Source of the DNA: Prevotella sp.
GTDB lineage: Bacteria; Bacteroidota; Bacteroidia; Bacteroidales; Bacteroidaceae
Length of the DNA: 64,000 bases
Assembly (NCBI GenBank): GCA_017442825.1
Contig: JAFRYZ010000041.1
Location: 159,392-223,391 of the forward strand
Direction of reading: 5' to 3'
The position numbers and the translations under genes were made by a program. This document shows, piece after piece, positions 9,557 to 17,205 of the stretch (positions within the stretch are counted from its first letter, which is position 1; each line of letters begins with the position of its first letter). The notes beneath the pieces are model-generated. The model had not been told where the DNA came from, ran no database searches, and saw nothing but the letters and a program-made list of their open reading frames with translations.

Positions 9557-11083
9557 TTAATCGATGTTTGGATTTCCTTTAAACAGATAAGTCAGCAAGA
9601 AACCTACTAGGAAGATGGTACAGGTGCCAAGGACAATGGCAAGGTATTCATGCAGATGGGTACCGGGAAAATTCCACAGTCCTGCCAATGAAATCCAAGC
9701 GATTACAAGCACACCGCATATACAGCCTATAAAGGCTGCCACACGGTTGATTTTTCGGGAAATGCACCCCAAAAGGAACAAACCTAGCATTCCGCCGGAA
9801 AAGATACTTGACAGCGTCCACCAAGCATCAATGATACTTTCTACACTCAACATGGCAATGGCAACGACCGCTCCAAGCAACCCCACACCAACGCTGGAAA
9901 GTCGCACGACAGCAAGTTCCATTTTCTTATGCCTGGCATGGTGAACTTCAGGATCGTGATGCATGAGTTGGTCTTTCACCTTGCGTGCTTTTAGGAAGAA
10001 CGGGCGTGCGTAGTCGGTCAATATGATGGTAGCTGCCGAAGTCACACTGGTTGATACGGTACTCATTCCGGCAGCAAAGATACTGGCAATAAGCAATCCG
10101 CGCAAGCCAACAGGCAACCCGTTGACAATGAAGTACGGAAAGACGTAGTCGGGTTTTGCAGCAATTTCAGCCGGCAGCTGTGCCACCCCTGACTGATAGT
10201 AGGAATACAATGCCGAACCAATGAGGAAGAACAAGGCAGAAACGGGGATGAAAAGATAACCGCCAAAGAGTGCCGAAAACTTAGCATCTTTGTCTGTCTT
10301 GGCGGCATGGTAGCGCTGCACGTAGTTCTGGTCTATTCCGTAGTTCTGCAGGTTGATGAAAATTCCGTATATCAGACAAACCCAAAACGTACTCGTTGTT
10401 AAATCGCTCGTAAACTCACCCAATGAAAACTTGTTGCCTTGCGGAGAGTTGATGGCTAGCTCGAAAGTCTGCATCGGACCATCGGGCATACTAAACATCA
10501 AAATGCCAAGGCAGAGCAAAGCACCTCCAATGAGGATAAAGCCTTGGATGGCATCCGCCCAAATGACAGCCTTCAGTCCACCCAGCATCGAGTAGATGAT
10601 TATGCCTATCGAAGTAGCAATTATCACCACATGCAGATTCCAACCCATCAAGATATACATAGGGACCGCCAACAAGTAAAGAATGCTGCCCATACGGGCA
10701 ATCTGCGTAAGCAGATAGCAAGCCGAAGCATACAAGCGTGCCCATGCCCCAAACTTCTCTTCCAGAAAAGTATAGGCAGAGACGGAACCACTATGACGAT
10801 AGAACGGCACGAAATATTTTGCCGCAAAATAGCTTGCTATTGGAATGGATAGTGAAAAAACAAACGCATTCCAGTTGGAGGCAAATGCCTTACCTGGATA
10901 GCCGATGTAGCTTATGCTCGACACATAGGTAGCAAAAATACTCATGCCGACCACCCATCCAGGAATGGAGTGCCCTGCGGAGGTAAACTCGTCGGCTGAA
11001 CTGCCTTTCTTGAAAAAAGAACAGCCGAAGACGACAACTCCCAATGTAAAAACGATAAAAATGATAAAATCTATGAGTTGCAT
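9557..11083 (-). CDS. Sodium:solute symporter (SSS family)
   Basis: An inner-membrane Na+-coupled transporter of 508 residues with about 13 hydrophobic segments. The first helix is preceded by MQLIDFIIFIVFTLG. The family region SIFATYVSSISYIGYPG and the GGLKAVIWADAIQGFILIGG signature of SSS proteins are clear. It sits 18 bases upstream of fucI and 62 bases downstream of the DapA-type aldolase on the same strand. The context suggests a sugar or sugar-acid substrate, possibly L-fucose or sialic acid. The substrate cannot be read from sequence. Confidence 0.88.
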   Translation of the reverse strand: MQLIDFIIFIVFTLGVVVFGCSFFKKGSSADEFTSAGHSIPGWVVGMSIFATYVSSISYIGYPGKAFASNWNAFVFSLSIPIASYFAAKYFVPFYRHSGSVSAYTFLEEKFGAWARLYASACYLLTQIARMGSILYLLAVPMYILMGWNLHVVIIATSIGIIIYSMLGGLKAVIWADAIQGFILIGGALLCLGILMFSMPDGPMQTFELAINSPQGNKFSLGEFTSDLTTSTFWVCLIYGIFINLQNYGIDQNYVQRYHAAKTDKDAKFSALFGGYLFIPVSALFFLIGSALYSYYQSGVAQLPAEIAAKPDYVFPYFIVNGLPVGLRGLLIASIFAAGMSTVSTSVTSAATIILTDYARPFFLKARKVKDQLMHHDPEVHHARHKKMELAVVRLSSVGVGLLGAVVAIAMLSVESIIDAWWTLSSIFSGGMLGLFLLGCISRKINRVAAFIGCICGVLVIAWISLAGLWNFPGTHLHEYLAIVLGTCTIFLVGFLLTYLFKGNPNID

Positions 11084-11145
11084 CCCTATTATGATTTATC
11101 CATGAGTAATCGCAAAACGCTTGCAGAACGAGCTGCGTAAAAATA

Positions 11146-12075
11146 TCAGATCACCAACTTACCATTCTCAATGGGTAGTACTGCCAGTGCCTGGCGGATT
11201 TTCTCACGTTCTGGAGCATCAAACTTGTAGAAAGGAGATGCCACAAAGTCGTCCTTAATCACACCAAGCAGTGAGAGAGCACATTTCAAGCCTTTCAGAT
11301 AGCTGGAGCCGTGTTTGCCTACTGTATAAATAGAGGTGGAAATCTGCATGATGAGCTGCTGCAACTGGCGCACACGCGGCAGATTGCCCGCTTTGGCAGC
11401 GTCGTACATGCCGACATACAGTTCCGGGAACATATTGGCACCGCCGTTGATGCCACCATGGCCCCCTAAGAGAACACATTCGCCAGTGATCTCCTCCGGC
11501 CCTACCAACATAGCGAAGTCAGGACGATGCTGCATCTTGTACATCACAGACTGGAAATAGACAGCATTGGCACTGGAATCCTTGAAACCTACCACTTGCG
11601 GATTATTGGCTATACGTGCCACTGTGTCGGGAGCAAAACTCACCTTCACATGACTCGGCATGTTATACAGGAAAACGGGAAGAGGCAACTGCGGAACCAG
11701 TTCCTCATAAAATTGTGCCAACTCAGGCTGACCGGTTGCAAAATAATAAGGTGGTGCTGAGACGACACCATCGGCACCACAATCTGCCGCCACTTTTGCC
11801 AGATGGATACTCTCCACAATGGAAGTATCGGTGATGCAAACCAACAACGGCAACCGTCCACGGTTGATGCGTGCTGACTCTTCTATCATCTTCTTGCGGA
11901 GGTCGTAGCTTAGGCTCTGTTCCTCGCCAGTAGTTCCGAGAATAAACAGACCATGCACACCTCCGGCTATCAAATGCTCTATCAGATTTTCAAGACTCTC
12001 CACATCGAGTGTCTCATTGTCCTTCAAAGGGGTGACAAGTGGCGGAATTATACCACAAAGCGGTTTATTATCCAT
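11146..12075 (-). CDS. DapA/NanA-family class I aldolase
   Basis: A 309-residue member of the dihydrodipicolinate synthase / N-acetylneuraminate lyase superfamily. It has the loop GTTGEEQSLS, the tyrosine in YNMPSH and the Schiff-base lysine in GFKDSS. The family covers DHDPS, sialic acid lyase and several 2-keto-3-deoxy sugar acid aldolases. Position as first gene of an operon with a symporter and fucI argues for a catabolic aldolase rather than lysine biosynthesis. The exact substrate is not determinable. Confidence 0.8.
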   Translation of the reverse strand: MDNKPLCGIIPPLVTPLKDNETLDVESLENLIEHLIAGGVHGLFILGTTGEEQSLSYDLRKKMIEESARINRGRLPLLVCITDTSIVESIHLAKVAADCGADGVVSAPPYYFATGQPELAQFYEELVPQLPLPVFLYNMPSHVKVSFAPDTVARIANNPQVVGFKDSSANAVYFQSVMYKMQHRPDFAMLVGPEEITGECVLLGGHGGINGGANMFPELYVGMYDAAKAGNLPRVRQLQQLIMQISTSIYTVGKHGSSYLKGLKCALSLLGVIKDDFVASPFYKFDAPEREKIRQALAVLPIENGKLVI

Positions 12076-12194
12076 ATTCGTTCTTTACTATTATATCTTA
12101 TATGTTAAAGATAAGACGGACAGAACCGCCACTTGTCACTCCCAACGCTTGGAAACTTTTTAGTTGAAAATTATGGTGTTTCTGCTTTTTTGTG

Positions 12195-12202
12195 TACTTT
12201 TG
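12195..12202 (+). promoter_or_regulatory. -7 box for the toxin-antitoxin pair
   Basis: TACTTTTG matches TAnnTTTG 26 bases before the ATG at 12228. This rules out the in-frame GTG at 12192 as the start. Confidence 0.55.
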
Positions 12203-12227
12203 CAATCGAACAATATATTTCAAGATT

Positions 12228-12464
12228 ATGCGCATGCAAAATATCACAACCGACAGCCCTTATGATACCAACGTCATAGAGCGTAGCAAAACCGCAAGCC
12301 AAGCCTGTACAAACAGACAAGATGCTGGCAACGTTATTCCTTATACGATGGAAGAATTAAATGCACGCATAGACGAAGCAGAGGCTGAAATAGAACGTAA
12401 CGAGGGAAAGACGTTCAGCGAAATGATGAACGGATTCAGAAAGGAACTTTCATGGCTTTTGTAA
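12228..12464 (+). CDS. Antitoxin of a ParE/RelE-type pair
   Basis: A 78-residue acidic protein whose C-terminal half (PYTMEELNARIDEAEAEIERNEGKTFSEMMNGF) has the helical, charged layout of antitoxins that wrap a RelE-fold toxin. It overlaps the toxin gene by 13 bases, the usual translational coupling of such pairs. The N-terminal half has no DNA-binding motif I can name. Identification rests mainly on gene order and size; the family is not recognised. Confidence 0.65.
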   Translation: MRMQNITTDSPYDTNVIERSKTASQACTNRQDAGNVIPYTMEELNARIDEAEAEIERNEGKTFSEMMNGFRKELSWLL

Positions 12465-12772
12465 AATGGCAAAAACGTGCTGAAAACGAACTCTATCGGC
12501 TCCTTGTAGAAGGCTTTCAGGAGTATGGAGAGACAACAGCCAACAAGTTTGCTGAAAGAGTTGCTTACCTGAATACCGCATTAGAGCGATATCCTGAAAT
12601 CGGATATCCAGAACCATTATTAAAAGGCAGGAAAAAACTATATAGAGCTTACCCTATTAACAAGCGGTATAAACTAATTTATTACTTTGCAGAAAGTTCC
12701 GACACCATTCATATTGCCGACATCTGGGACACAAGAAGAGAACCGACTTTTCTTACGCTCAGAATAAAATAA
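12452..12772 (+). CDS. ParE/RelE-family toxin
   Basis: A 106-residue basic protein of the RelE/ParE superfamily: an N-terminal helix pair (WQKRAENELYRLLVEGFQEYGE), a central LLKGRKKLYRAYPINKRYKLIYYF strand region and the terminal DIWDTRREP typical of ParE-like toxins. The family members either cut mRNA on the ribosome or poison gyrase; which applies here is unknown. It lies downstream of and overlaps its antitoxin gene. The pair sits alone between convergent operons, as a mobile addiction module often does. Confidence 0.82.
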   Translation: MAFVKWQKRAENELYRLLVEGFQEYGETTANKFAERVAYLNTALERYPEIGYPEPLLKGRKKLYRAYPINKRYKLIYYFAESSDTIHIADIWDTRREPTFLTLRIK

Positions 12773-12773
12773 G

Positions 12774-12812
12774 AAACATGAGGAACTGTATTTATGCCCC
12801 TCATGTTTTTCT
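12774..12812. terminator. Terminator between toxin gene and mrp
   Basis: AAACATGAGG (12774-12783) pairs with CCTCATGTTT (12799-12808), followed by T-rich sequence. It serves convergent genes. Confidence 0.8.
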
Positions 12813-12828
12813 TTCACATCACTTCTCT

Positions 12829-13947
12829 TTATTCCTTCACCCCGACTATTTCTGTAGGTGGTTGTTCCTGATTACGACGGTTAACCACCGTGACGACAGC
12901 CTGAGCCAGTGCGAGGAAAGCCTGCCCCGTCGCGGTGTTCTCGTCGAGGGCAGCCGGAGTACCCTTGTCGCCATTCTCGCAAATGCTCTGCACGATAGGA
13001 ATCTGTGCCAGCAAGGGGATGCCCATCTCCTCAGCCAACCGTTTTGTACCCTCTTTACCAAAGATAAAGTAGCGGTTTTCAGGCAGTTCGGCGGGTGTGA
13101 ACCATGCCATATTCTCAACAAGTCCGAGAATGGGCACGTTCACCTTATCGTTACGATACATGTCTATACCTTTCCTGGCATCAGCCAGAGCCACCTGTTG
13201 GGGTGTGGAAACGATGACAGCACCTGTGATGGCAAGCGTCTGCAAGAGTGTGAGATGGATGTCGCTCGTTCCTGGCGGCGTGTCGAGAATGAAATAATCT
13301 AGCTCATCCCAATCGCTGTCTGCTATGAGTTGTTTCAGAGCCGACGTCGCCATACCGCCGCGCCATAGGGTAGCTGTATCTTTATTGACAAAAAAACCAA
13401 TGCTCAGCAACTTCACGCCATATTGTTCGATAGGGGCAATAAGCTGCCTGCCGTCCTTCTCGACTGCATAGGGGCGTGCATCCTCCACATTAAACATCTT
13501 CGGCATAGAAGGTCCGAAGATATCGGTGTCGAGCAGTCCCACCTTATAGCCAAGACGAGCCAATGCAATAGCAAGATTGGCAGAAACTGTAGATTTTCCT
13601 ACCCCACCCTTACCGGAGCTCACGGCGATGATGTTCTTCACCTTCGGCAGCAATTTGCCAGCTTCCGGTCGCGGTGCCGATTTGAACTCGGTCTTCACCG
13701 TCACTTCCACATCCTTTCCGCAATGGTAGTGGATAGCAGCTTCAGCCGCCTTCACCGTCGATTTCAGGAAGGGATCAGTCTCGCGGGGGAAAAGTAGTAC
13801 TACTGTCACCATCCACACACCGCGTTCTTCATTCCAGGCCACCGTCGGCGTGTCGGCAACCATATCACTTTCCACTAAATTCTTCTTCGTGCCCGCATAA
13901 GTAACCGTAGCGAGCGCCTCCATTATTTTTTTAGGATACAATTCCAT
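12829..13947 (-). CDS. mrp: Mrp/NBP35-family iron-sulfur carrier ATPase
   Basis: A P-loop ATPase that carries and delivers Fe-S clusters (ApbC/Mrp group). It has a short N-terminal MIP18-like domain (residues 1-85), then the deviant Walker A GKGGVGKST at 112-120, the DTDIFGPSMP loop, the LDTPPGTSD switch and a C-terminal STPQQVALADARKG segment. The start at 13947 (372 residues) is chosen because the open frame further upstream runs through repeat DNA. Several candidate promoters lie in that repeat DNA. Confidence 0.93.
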   Translation of the reverse strand: MELYPKKIMEALATVTYAGTKKNLVESDMVADTPTVAWNEERGVWMVTVVLLFPRETDPFLKSTVKAAEAAIHYHCGKDVEVTVKTEFKSAPRPEAGKLLPKVKNIIAVSSGKGGVGKSTVSANLAIALARLGYKVGLLDTDIFGPSMPKMFNVEDARPYAVEKDGRQLIAPIEQYGVKLLSIGFFVNKDTATLWRGGMATSALKQLIADSDWDELDYFILDTPPGTSDIHLTLLQTLAITGAVIVSTPQQVALADARKGIDMYRNDKVNVPILGLVENMAWFTPAELPENRYFIFGKEGTKRLAEEMGIPLLAQIPIVQSICENGDKGTPAALDENTATGQAFLALAQAVVTVVNRRNQEQPPTEIVGVKE

Positions 13948-13968
13948 TTCATGTATATTTTTGATGTG

Positions 13969-14267
13969 CAAAGGTACGATTAAGCGAGGACAAAAACAAA
14001 GAACTTGTTCTTTTTTTGTCGAGCGAGAGTATCTTCGGCGATAGCCAAAGGTACGATTAAGTGAGTGAAAAGCAAAATTTATTTTAGCTTTTCCGAACGA
14101 GAGTACCTTCGACAAAGGTCAAAGATACGATTAAGCGAGGACAAAAACAAAGAACTTGTTCTTTTTTTGTCGAGCGTGAGTACCTTCGATGAAGGTCAAA
14201 GGTACGATTAAGTGAGTGAAAAGCAAAATTTATTTTATCTTTTCCGAACGAAAGAACCATTAAAGGC
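13969..14267 (-). repeat. 151-bp tandem duplication carrying four candidate promoters upstream of mrp
   Basis: The array is A-B-A'-B' with units starting at 13969, 14046, 14120 and 14197, an exact 151-base period. On the minus strand each unit ends in TACCTTTG or TATCTTTG, with a TTTG 19-20 nt upstream, so each is a complete Bacteroidetes promoter pointing at mrp. Each also holds an inverted repeat: A-type arms begin GACAAAAA and end TTTTTTGTC; B-type arms are GAAAAGC and GCTTTTC. Related copies lie upstream of fabD and of the HAD phosphatase gene. Confidence 0.9.
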
Positions 14268-14331
14268 AAACTAAGAGTTAATATTTGTTAAGTATTGTAT
14301 TGCAACCACCTGACATTAAGTATTATTTTCG

Positions 14332-14339
14332 TACCTTTG
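14332..14339 (+). promoter_or_regulatory. rpsF: -7 box for rpsF operon
   Basis: TACCTTTG gives a leader of roughly 85-90 nt before rpsF. Confidence 0.6.
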
Positions 14340-14430
14340 CATCCGCATTTCGCGCGAGCATACTATATAAGTATCATTTTGCGCGGTTTGCACTGTTTTT
14401 TTATTTAATCATTTTTTATTTCAAAGTAGT
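14340..14430 (+). promoter_or_regulatory. Structured leader of rpsF, candidate S6:S18 autoregulatory element
   Basis: CGCGC (14351-14355) pairs with GCGCG (14381-14385). Inside, ATACT (14360-14364) pairs with AGTAT (14370-14374) around a five-base loop, leaving an asymmetric internal loop. Bacterial rpsF leaders often carry an RNA element that binds the S6:S18 complex for feedback control. Position and shape fit, but the identification is inferred from context. Confidence 0.5.
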
Positions 14431-14775
14431 ATGAATCAATACGAAACCGTTTTCATTTTGACTCCCGTTTTGTCTGATGATCAGGCAAAGGAAACGGTCG
14501 CTAAGTTCAAGACACTGCTCACCGACAATGGTGCAGAGATTGTGAACGAAGAGGCCTGGGGACTGAAGAAGCTGGCTTATCAGATCCAGAAGAAGACATC
14601 AGGTTTCTACAACCTGATGGAATTCAAGGCAGAGCCGGCACTCATCGACAAACTCGAAGTAGCATTCCGCCGCGACGAGAAAGTAATTCGTTTCATGACT
14701 GTTAAACTCGACAAGTATGCCGTTGCTTACTCAGAGAAGCGCCGTGCAAAGCTTGGCAAAAAAGAGGAGGCTTAA
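14431..14775 (+). CDS. rpsF: 30S ribosomal protein S6
   Basis: Binds 16S rRNA together with S18 in the platform of the small subunit. The 114-residue protein begins [18 protein letters not shown] and has the conserved [21 protein letters not shown] segment and the [16 protein letters not shown] strand. It is first in the standard rpsF-rpsR-rplI operon, with 3 bases to the next gene. Confidence 0.98.
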   Translation: MNQYETVFILTPVLSDDQAKETVAKFKTLLTDNGAEIVNEEAWGLKKLAYQIQKKTSGFYNLMEFKAEPALIDKLEVAFRRDEKVIRFMTVKLDKYAVAYSEKRRAKLGKKEEA

Positions 14776-14778
14776 ACC

Positions 14779-15048
14779 ATGGCAGAGCAGAAATCAGAAA
14801 TCCGTTATTTGAACGCTCCTTCTATCGATACAAAGAAGAAGAAGTATTGCCGTTTCAAGAAGAGCGGCATCAAGTACATCGACTACAAAGATCCCGAGTT
14901 CCTGAAGAAGTTCCTCAACGAGCAGGGTAAGATTCTTCCCCGTCGTATTACCGGAACCTCTCTGAAGTATCAGCGTCGCGTGGCACAGGCTGTTAAGCGT
15001 GCCCGTCAGATTGCACTGCTTCCTTACGTAACCGATTTGATGAAGTAA
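14779..15048 (+). CDS. rpsR: 30S ribosomal protein S18
   Basis: Partner of S6 on the small-subunit platform. It has 89 residues, with the core [26 protein letters not shown] and the terminal signature [17 protein letters not shown] followed by [13 protein letters not shown]. It is the middle gene of the operon. Confidence 0.98.
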   Translation: MAEQKSEIRYLNAPSIDTKKKKYCRFKKSGIKYIDYKDPEFLKKFLNEQGKILPRRITGTSLKYQRRVAQAVKRARQIALLPYVTDLMK

Positions 15049-15067
15049 TAAAGAAGGAGGAAACAGA

Positions 15068-15655
15068 ATGGAATTAATACTGAAAGAAGATATTATCGGT
15101 CTTGGATACAAGAACGATATCGTGAATGTAAAGTCAGGCTACGGCCGAAACTATCTCATTCCCCAGCAGAAGGCAGTCATCGCTTCTCCCTCAGCCAAGA
15201 AGATTTTGGCAGAGAACCTGAAGCAACAGGCACACAAGATTGCCGCCCAGAAGGCAGCTGCAGAGGATAAGGCAAAGGCTTTCGAGGGTGTTTCTTTGGA
15301 AATCCCTGCAAAAGTTGCCGTCACCGGTCAGCTTTATGGTTCAGTCGGTGCAGCTCAGGTTGTTGAGGCTCTTGCAGCCAAAGGCATCGAGGTTGACCGC
15401 AAGATTGTCACCATGAAGGAAGCCAAGAAAGTAGGAGAATACGAGGCTGTTGTTCACTTCCACAAGGAAGTAGAAGTTAAGGTTCCCGTATTGGTTGTTG
15501 CCGAGAACCCCGAGGCTTTAGCTCCTGCCAAGGTGGAGGAAGCTCCCAAGGCTGTAGAGGCTGTTGAAGAAGCACCCGTAGCTGTTGAAGAGGCTCCCGT
15601 TGTTGAAGAAGCTCCCGCAGCAGAAGAGGCTGAGGACGAAGCAGCCGAGGCTTAA
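15068..15655 (+). CDS. rplI: 50S ribosomal protein L9 with acidic C-terminal extension
   Basis: L9 binds 23S rRNA near the base of the L1 stalk through its N-terminal domain, visible as ILKEDIIGLGYKNDIVNVKSGYGRNYLIPQ, joined by a long helix to the C-terminal domain. The canonical protein ends at about residue 148. Here some 45 further residues follow, almost only Glu, Ala, Val and Pro in imperfect EEAP repeats. The extension is not needed for the known rRNA contacts. GGAGG lies just before the start, a rare Shine-Dalgarno-like case in this window. Confidence 0.96.
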   Translation: MELILKEDIIGLGYKNDIVNVKSGYGRNYLIPQQKAVIASPSAKKILAENLKQQAHKIAAQKAAAEDKAKAFEGVSLEIPAKVAVTGQLYGSVGAAQVVEALAAKGIEVDRKIVTMKEAKKVGEYEAVVHFHKEVEVKVPVLVVAENPEALAPAKVEEAPKAVEAVEEAPVAVEEAPVVEEAPAAEEAEDEAAEA

Positions 15656-15704
15656 TCCCAAAGAAGTAAATTCTTTTCGCACTGTAAAACAGCGTTTCGA
15701 TAGG

Positions 15705-15740
15705 AATCCCAGTCATCGAATCTGATGACTGGGATTTTTC
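15705..15740 (+). terminator. Terminator after rplI
   Basis: A perfect 13-bp stem: AATCCCAGTCATC (15705-15717) against GATGACTGGGATT (15724-15736), followed by Ts. Confidence 0.88.
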
Positions 15741-15754
15741 TATCAATCTCTCTC

Positions 15755-15853
15755 TTAGAGGTTAAAGCAGCTCGTGACACCCAGTGTCGTCGCAATCGCA
15801 GTCAGGATGGCTATCGCCGTCTGAATGATAAATTTCCAAGTTTCTTTTTTCAT
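15755..15853 (-). CDS. Smalltalk micro-protein
   Basis: A 32-residue protein reading MKKETWKFIIQT, then a hydrophobic stretch, ending TTLGVTSCFNL. This matches the family named smalltalk in Bacteroidetes annotation: a short Lys-rich start, one membrane-spanning helix and a conserved ATTLGVTSC end. Its function is unknown. In this phylum it regularly follows an HU-like gene and precedes a cell-wall enzyme gene. Here it lies downstream of the HU-like gene at 16233-16667 on the same strand, separated by a block of G/C palindromes. The Cys near the end could be lipidated or structural; this cannot be told. Confidence 0.88.
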   Translation of the reverse strand: MKKETWKFIIQTAIAILTAIATTLGVTSCFNL

Positions 15854-15875
15854 AATTGTAAAGGTTTAAGGTTGA

Positions 15876-16232
15876 AAGCCCCCAGCCCCCCAGCCCCCTA
15901 AAGGGGGTGTTTAAGGTCAAAGGTCGGAGCCCCCCAGCCCCCTAAAGGGGGTGTTTAAGGGTCTAAGGTTGAAAGCCCCCAGCCCCCTAAAGGGGGAAGA
16001 TAGGTTGCCTCACTCACCAGTCATCTCTTTCCCACTTTCCCCGCGACTGTGCCCCACTCGCGCGCCAAGCGAGGCTCAGTTAGCCCCCCAGCCCCCTAAA
16101 GGGGGTGAAAGCCCCCAAGCCCCCTAAAGGGGGTGTTTGTGGTCGGAGGGCTTTGGCCTCCCCCCTTCAGGGGGGATAAGAGGGGATGGGGGTGTCCTTC
16201 TTCCCCCCTTCAGGGGGGATTAGAGGGGGGCT
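15876..16232. repeat. Block of seven G/C-rich palindromes
   Basis: This gene-free stretch holds five copies of CCCCCTAAAGGGGG (near 15894, 15939, 15983, 16092 and 16120) and two of CCCCCCTTCAGGGGGG (near 16160 and 16203), joined by variants of GCCCCCAG and GTGTTTAAGG. The palindromes can form stable hairpins on either strand. Related copies occur around 18966, 21263, 24121, 29581, 31040, 35566 and 63103. Confidence 0.9.
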
Positions 16233-16667
16233 TTAGGGCTGCTCCTCCTTGTCCACGTGGTACATGCCGTACTCTTCCACGGTGACGCCCGTCAGGAGCG
16301 ACTTCACGCGTTTGCCGTCTGCGCTCTTCTTCACGGTGGGCTGGAAGATGATGTGCACACTCTTCACGTTCTTCGTCGGCGTGAAGTCCTTCGCCGAGTC
16401 TGCCGGCGAGGTGGCGATGCCGCACTTGAATCCGCCGAATCCGTCGAGGATGACGCGCTCTCCAGCCAGGAGGTGCTTGCGCATCTGGGTCACCAGTTCG
16501 GTGATCACTCCGAGCACGTCGCTCTTGGTCAGCGAGCACTTCTCTTCGATGTCCTCAGCAATCTGCTCCGAGCGGATGACGCCTACGGGCACCGCGCGAG
16601 CGTACCACTTACCGCGGGTCCTTGACCCTTCTCTGTTGTTCTGAACTAATTTGTAACGTACTGACAT
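16233..16667 (-). CDS. HU-like DNA-binding protein (Bacteroidetes long form)
   Basis: A 144-residue relative of HU with an N-terminal extension: MSVRYKLVQNNREGSRTRG, then KWYARAVPVGVI. The body has helices in SLTKSDVLGVITELVTQMRKHLLAGERVILDGFGGFKCG, which corresponds to the HU dimer core. The shorter C-terminal part (SVHIIFQPTVKKSADGKRV) may include the DNA-binding arm. The start at 16667 is chosen over the longer frame because a -7 box lies at 16723-16730. It is divergent from the WG-repeat gene across an iteron-rich region, and followed by smalltalk. A second copy of this family begins at 63765. Confidence 0.87.
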   Translation of the reverse strand: MSVRYKLVQNNREGSRTRGKWYARAVPVGVIRSEQIAEDIEEKCSLTKSDVLGVITELVTQMRKHLLAGERVILDGFGGFKCGIATSPADSAKDFTPTKNVKSVHIIFQPTVKKSADGKRVKSLLTGVTVEEYGMYHVDKEEQP

Positions 16668-16722
16668 AATGTTAAAGTTTAAGTTAATGGTTATGGCTAA
16701 CAGTTCTCTTGTCCGGACGGTG

Positions 16723-16755
16723 CAAAAGTACAACACATCGAAGCGCAACACCAAA
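16723..16755 (-). promoter_or_regulatory. Promoter for HU-like gene
   Basis: On the minus strand TACTTTTG (complement of 16723-16730) lies 21 nt downstream of TTTG (16752-16755). Confidence 0.6.
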
Positions 16756-16859
16756 TCCGGCGTGCCCTGCAGTGCAAAAATCTGTTAAAGAAACGGGTGT
16801 TTGGCAACAAATTTATAACACTACTGATTGTCAGCGAGTTACGGATGGCATATTGCAAA

Positions 16860-17083
16860 ATGCAACATTGCAACATTGCAACATTGTTGCATTAAGCATT
16901 TTCCGACATGCAAAATGGGCACGTATGCTAATAGGTTATTATAATATATAATTATATTTATATATTATAATAAAATTACTATTATTACATTCTATCACAT
17001 TTTTATATTACTTTTCTTACAATTTTCAACCCCACATATATAGAAATTCCTTAATGCAACAATGTTGCAATGCAACAATGTTA
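16860..17083. repeat. Iteron control region 1: inverted GCAACATT arrays around an AT-rich core
   Basis: The left arm (16860-16897) holds three tandem 8-bp GCAACATT units ending GTTGCATTAAGC. The right arm (17050-17083) is inverted: 17050-17071 is the exact reverse complement of 16875-16896, a perfect 22-bp inverted repeat. The core between them (about 16930-17010) is nearly pure A/T. A third copy of the same 22 bases is at 20733-20754, abutting the end of the VirE-like gene. Confidence 0.92.
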
Positions 17084-17132
17084 CAAACCGTGTTTTGCCG
17101 AGGGGTTCCCTGTTTTTTTCTGAAAAGTTTTT

Positions 17133-17163
17133 TTTGAAGGTAAACAGGAATTGCTTATATTTG
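17133..17163 (+). promoter_or_regulatory. Promoter for WG-repeat gene
   Basis: TTTG (17133-17136), 19 nt, TATATTTG (17156-17163): an exact match to the Bacteroidetes consensus. Confidence 0.8.
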
Positions 17164-17205
17164 CAGTTGACAACTTAAATCATCACATTAAAAACCGCAA
17201 TACGT

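Noticed and set aside
12192-12227. Upstream GTG start for the antitoxin gene
   Set aside because: It lies in or before the -7 promoter box at 12195-12202, so it cannot be on the transcript.
13948-14115. Longer N-terminus for Mrp
   Set aside because: The added residues are translated repeat DNA containing the promoters; the family begins at about 13947.
15876-16232. Possible CRISPR array from repeated G/C units
   Set aside because: Repeats are palindromic, spacing is irregular, spacers are not unique, and no cas genes are near.
16930-17010. Chromosomal oriC
   Set aside because: No dnaA, dnaN or DnaA-box cluster nearby, and a second region of the same kind exists at 63 kb; an element-specific site is more likely.
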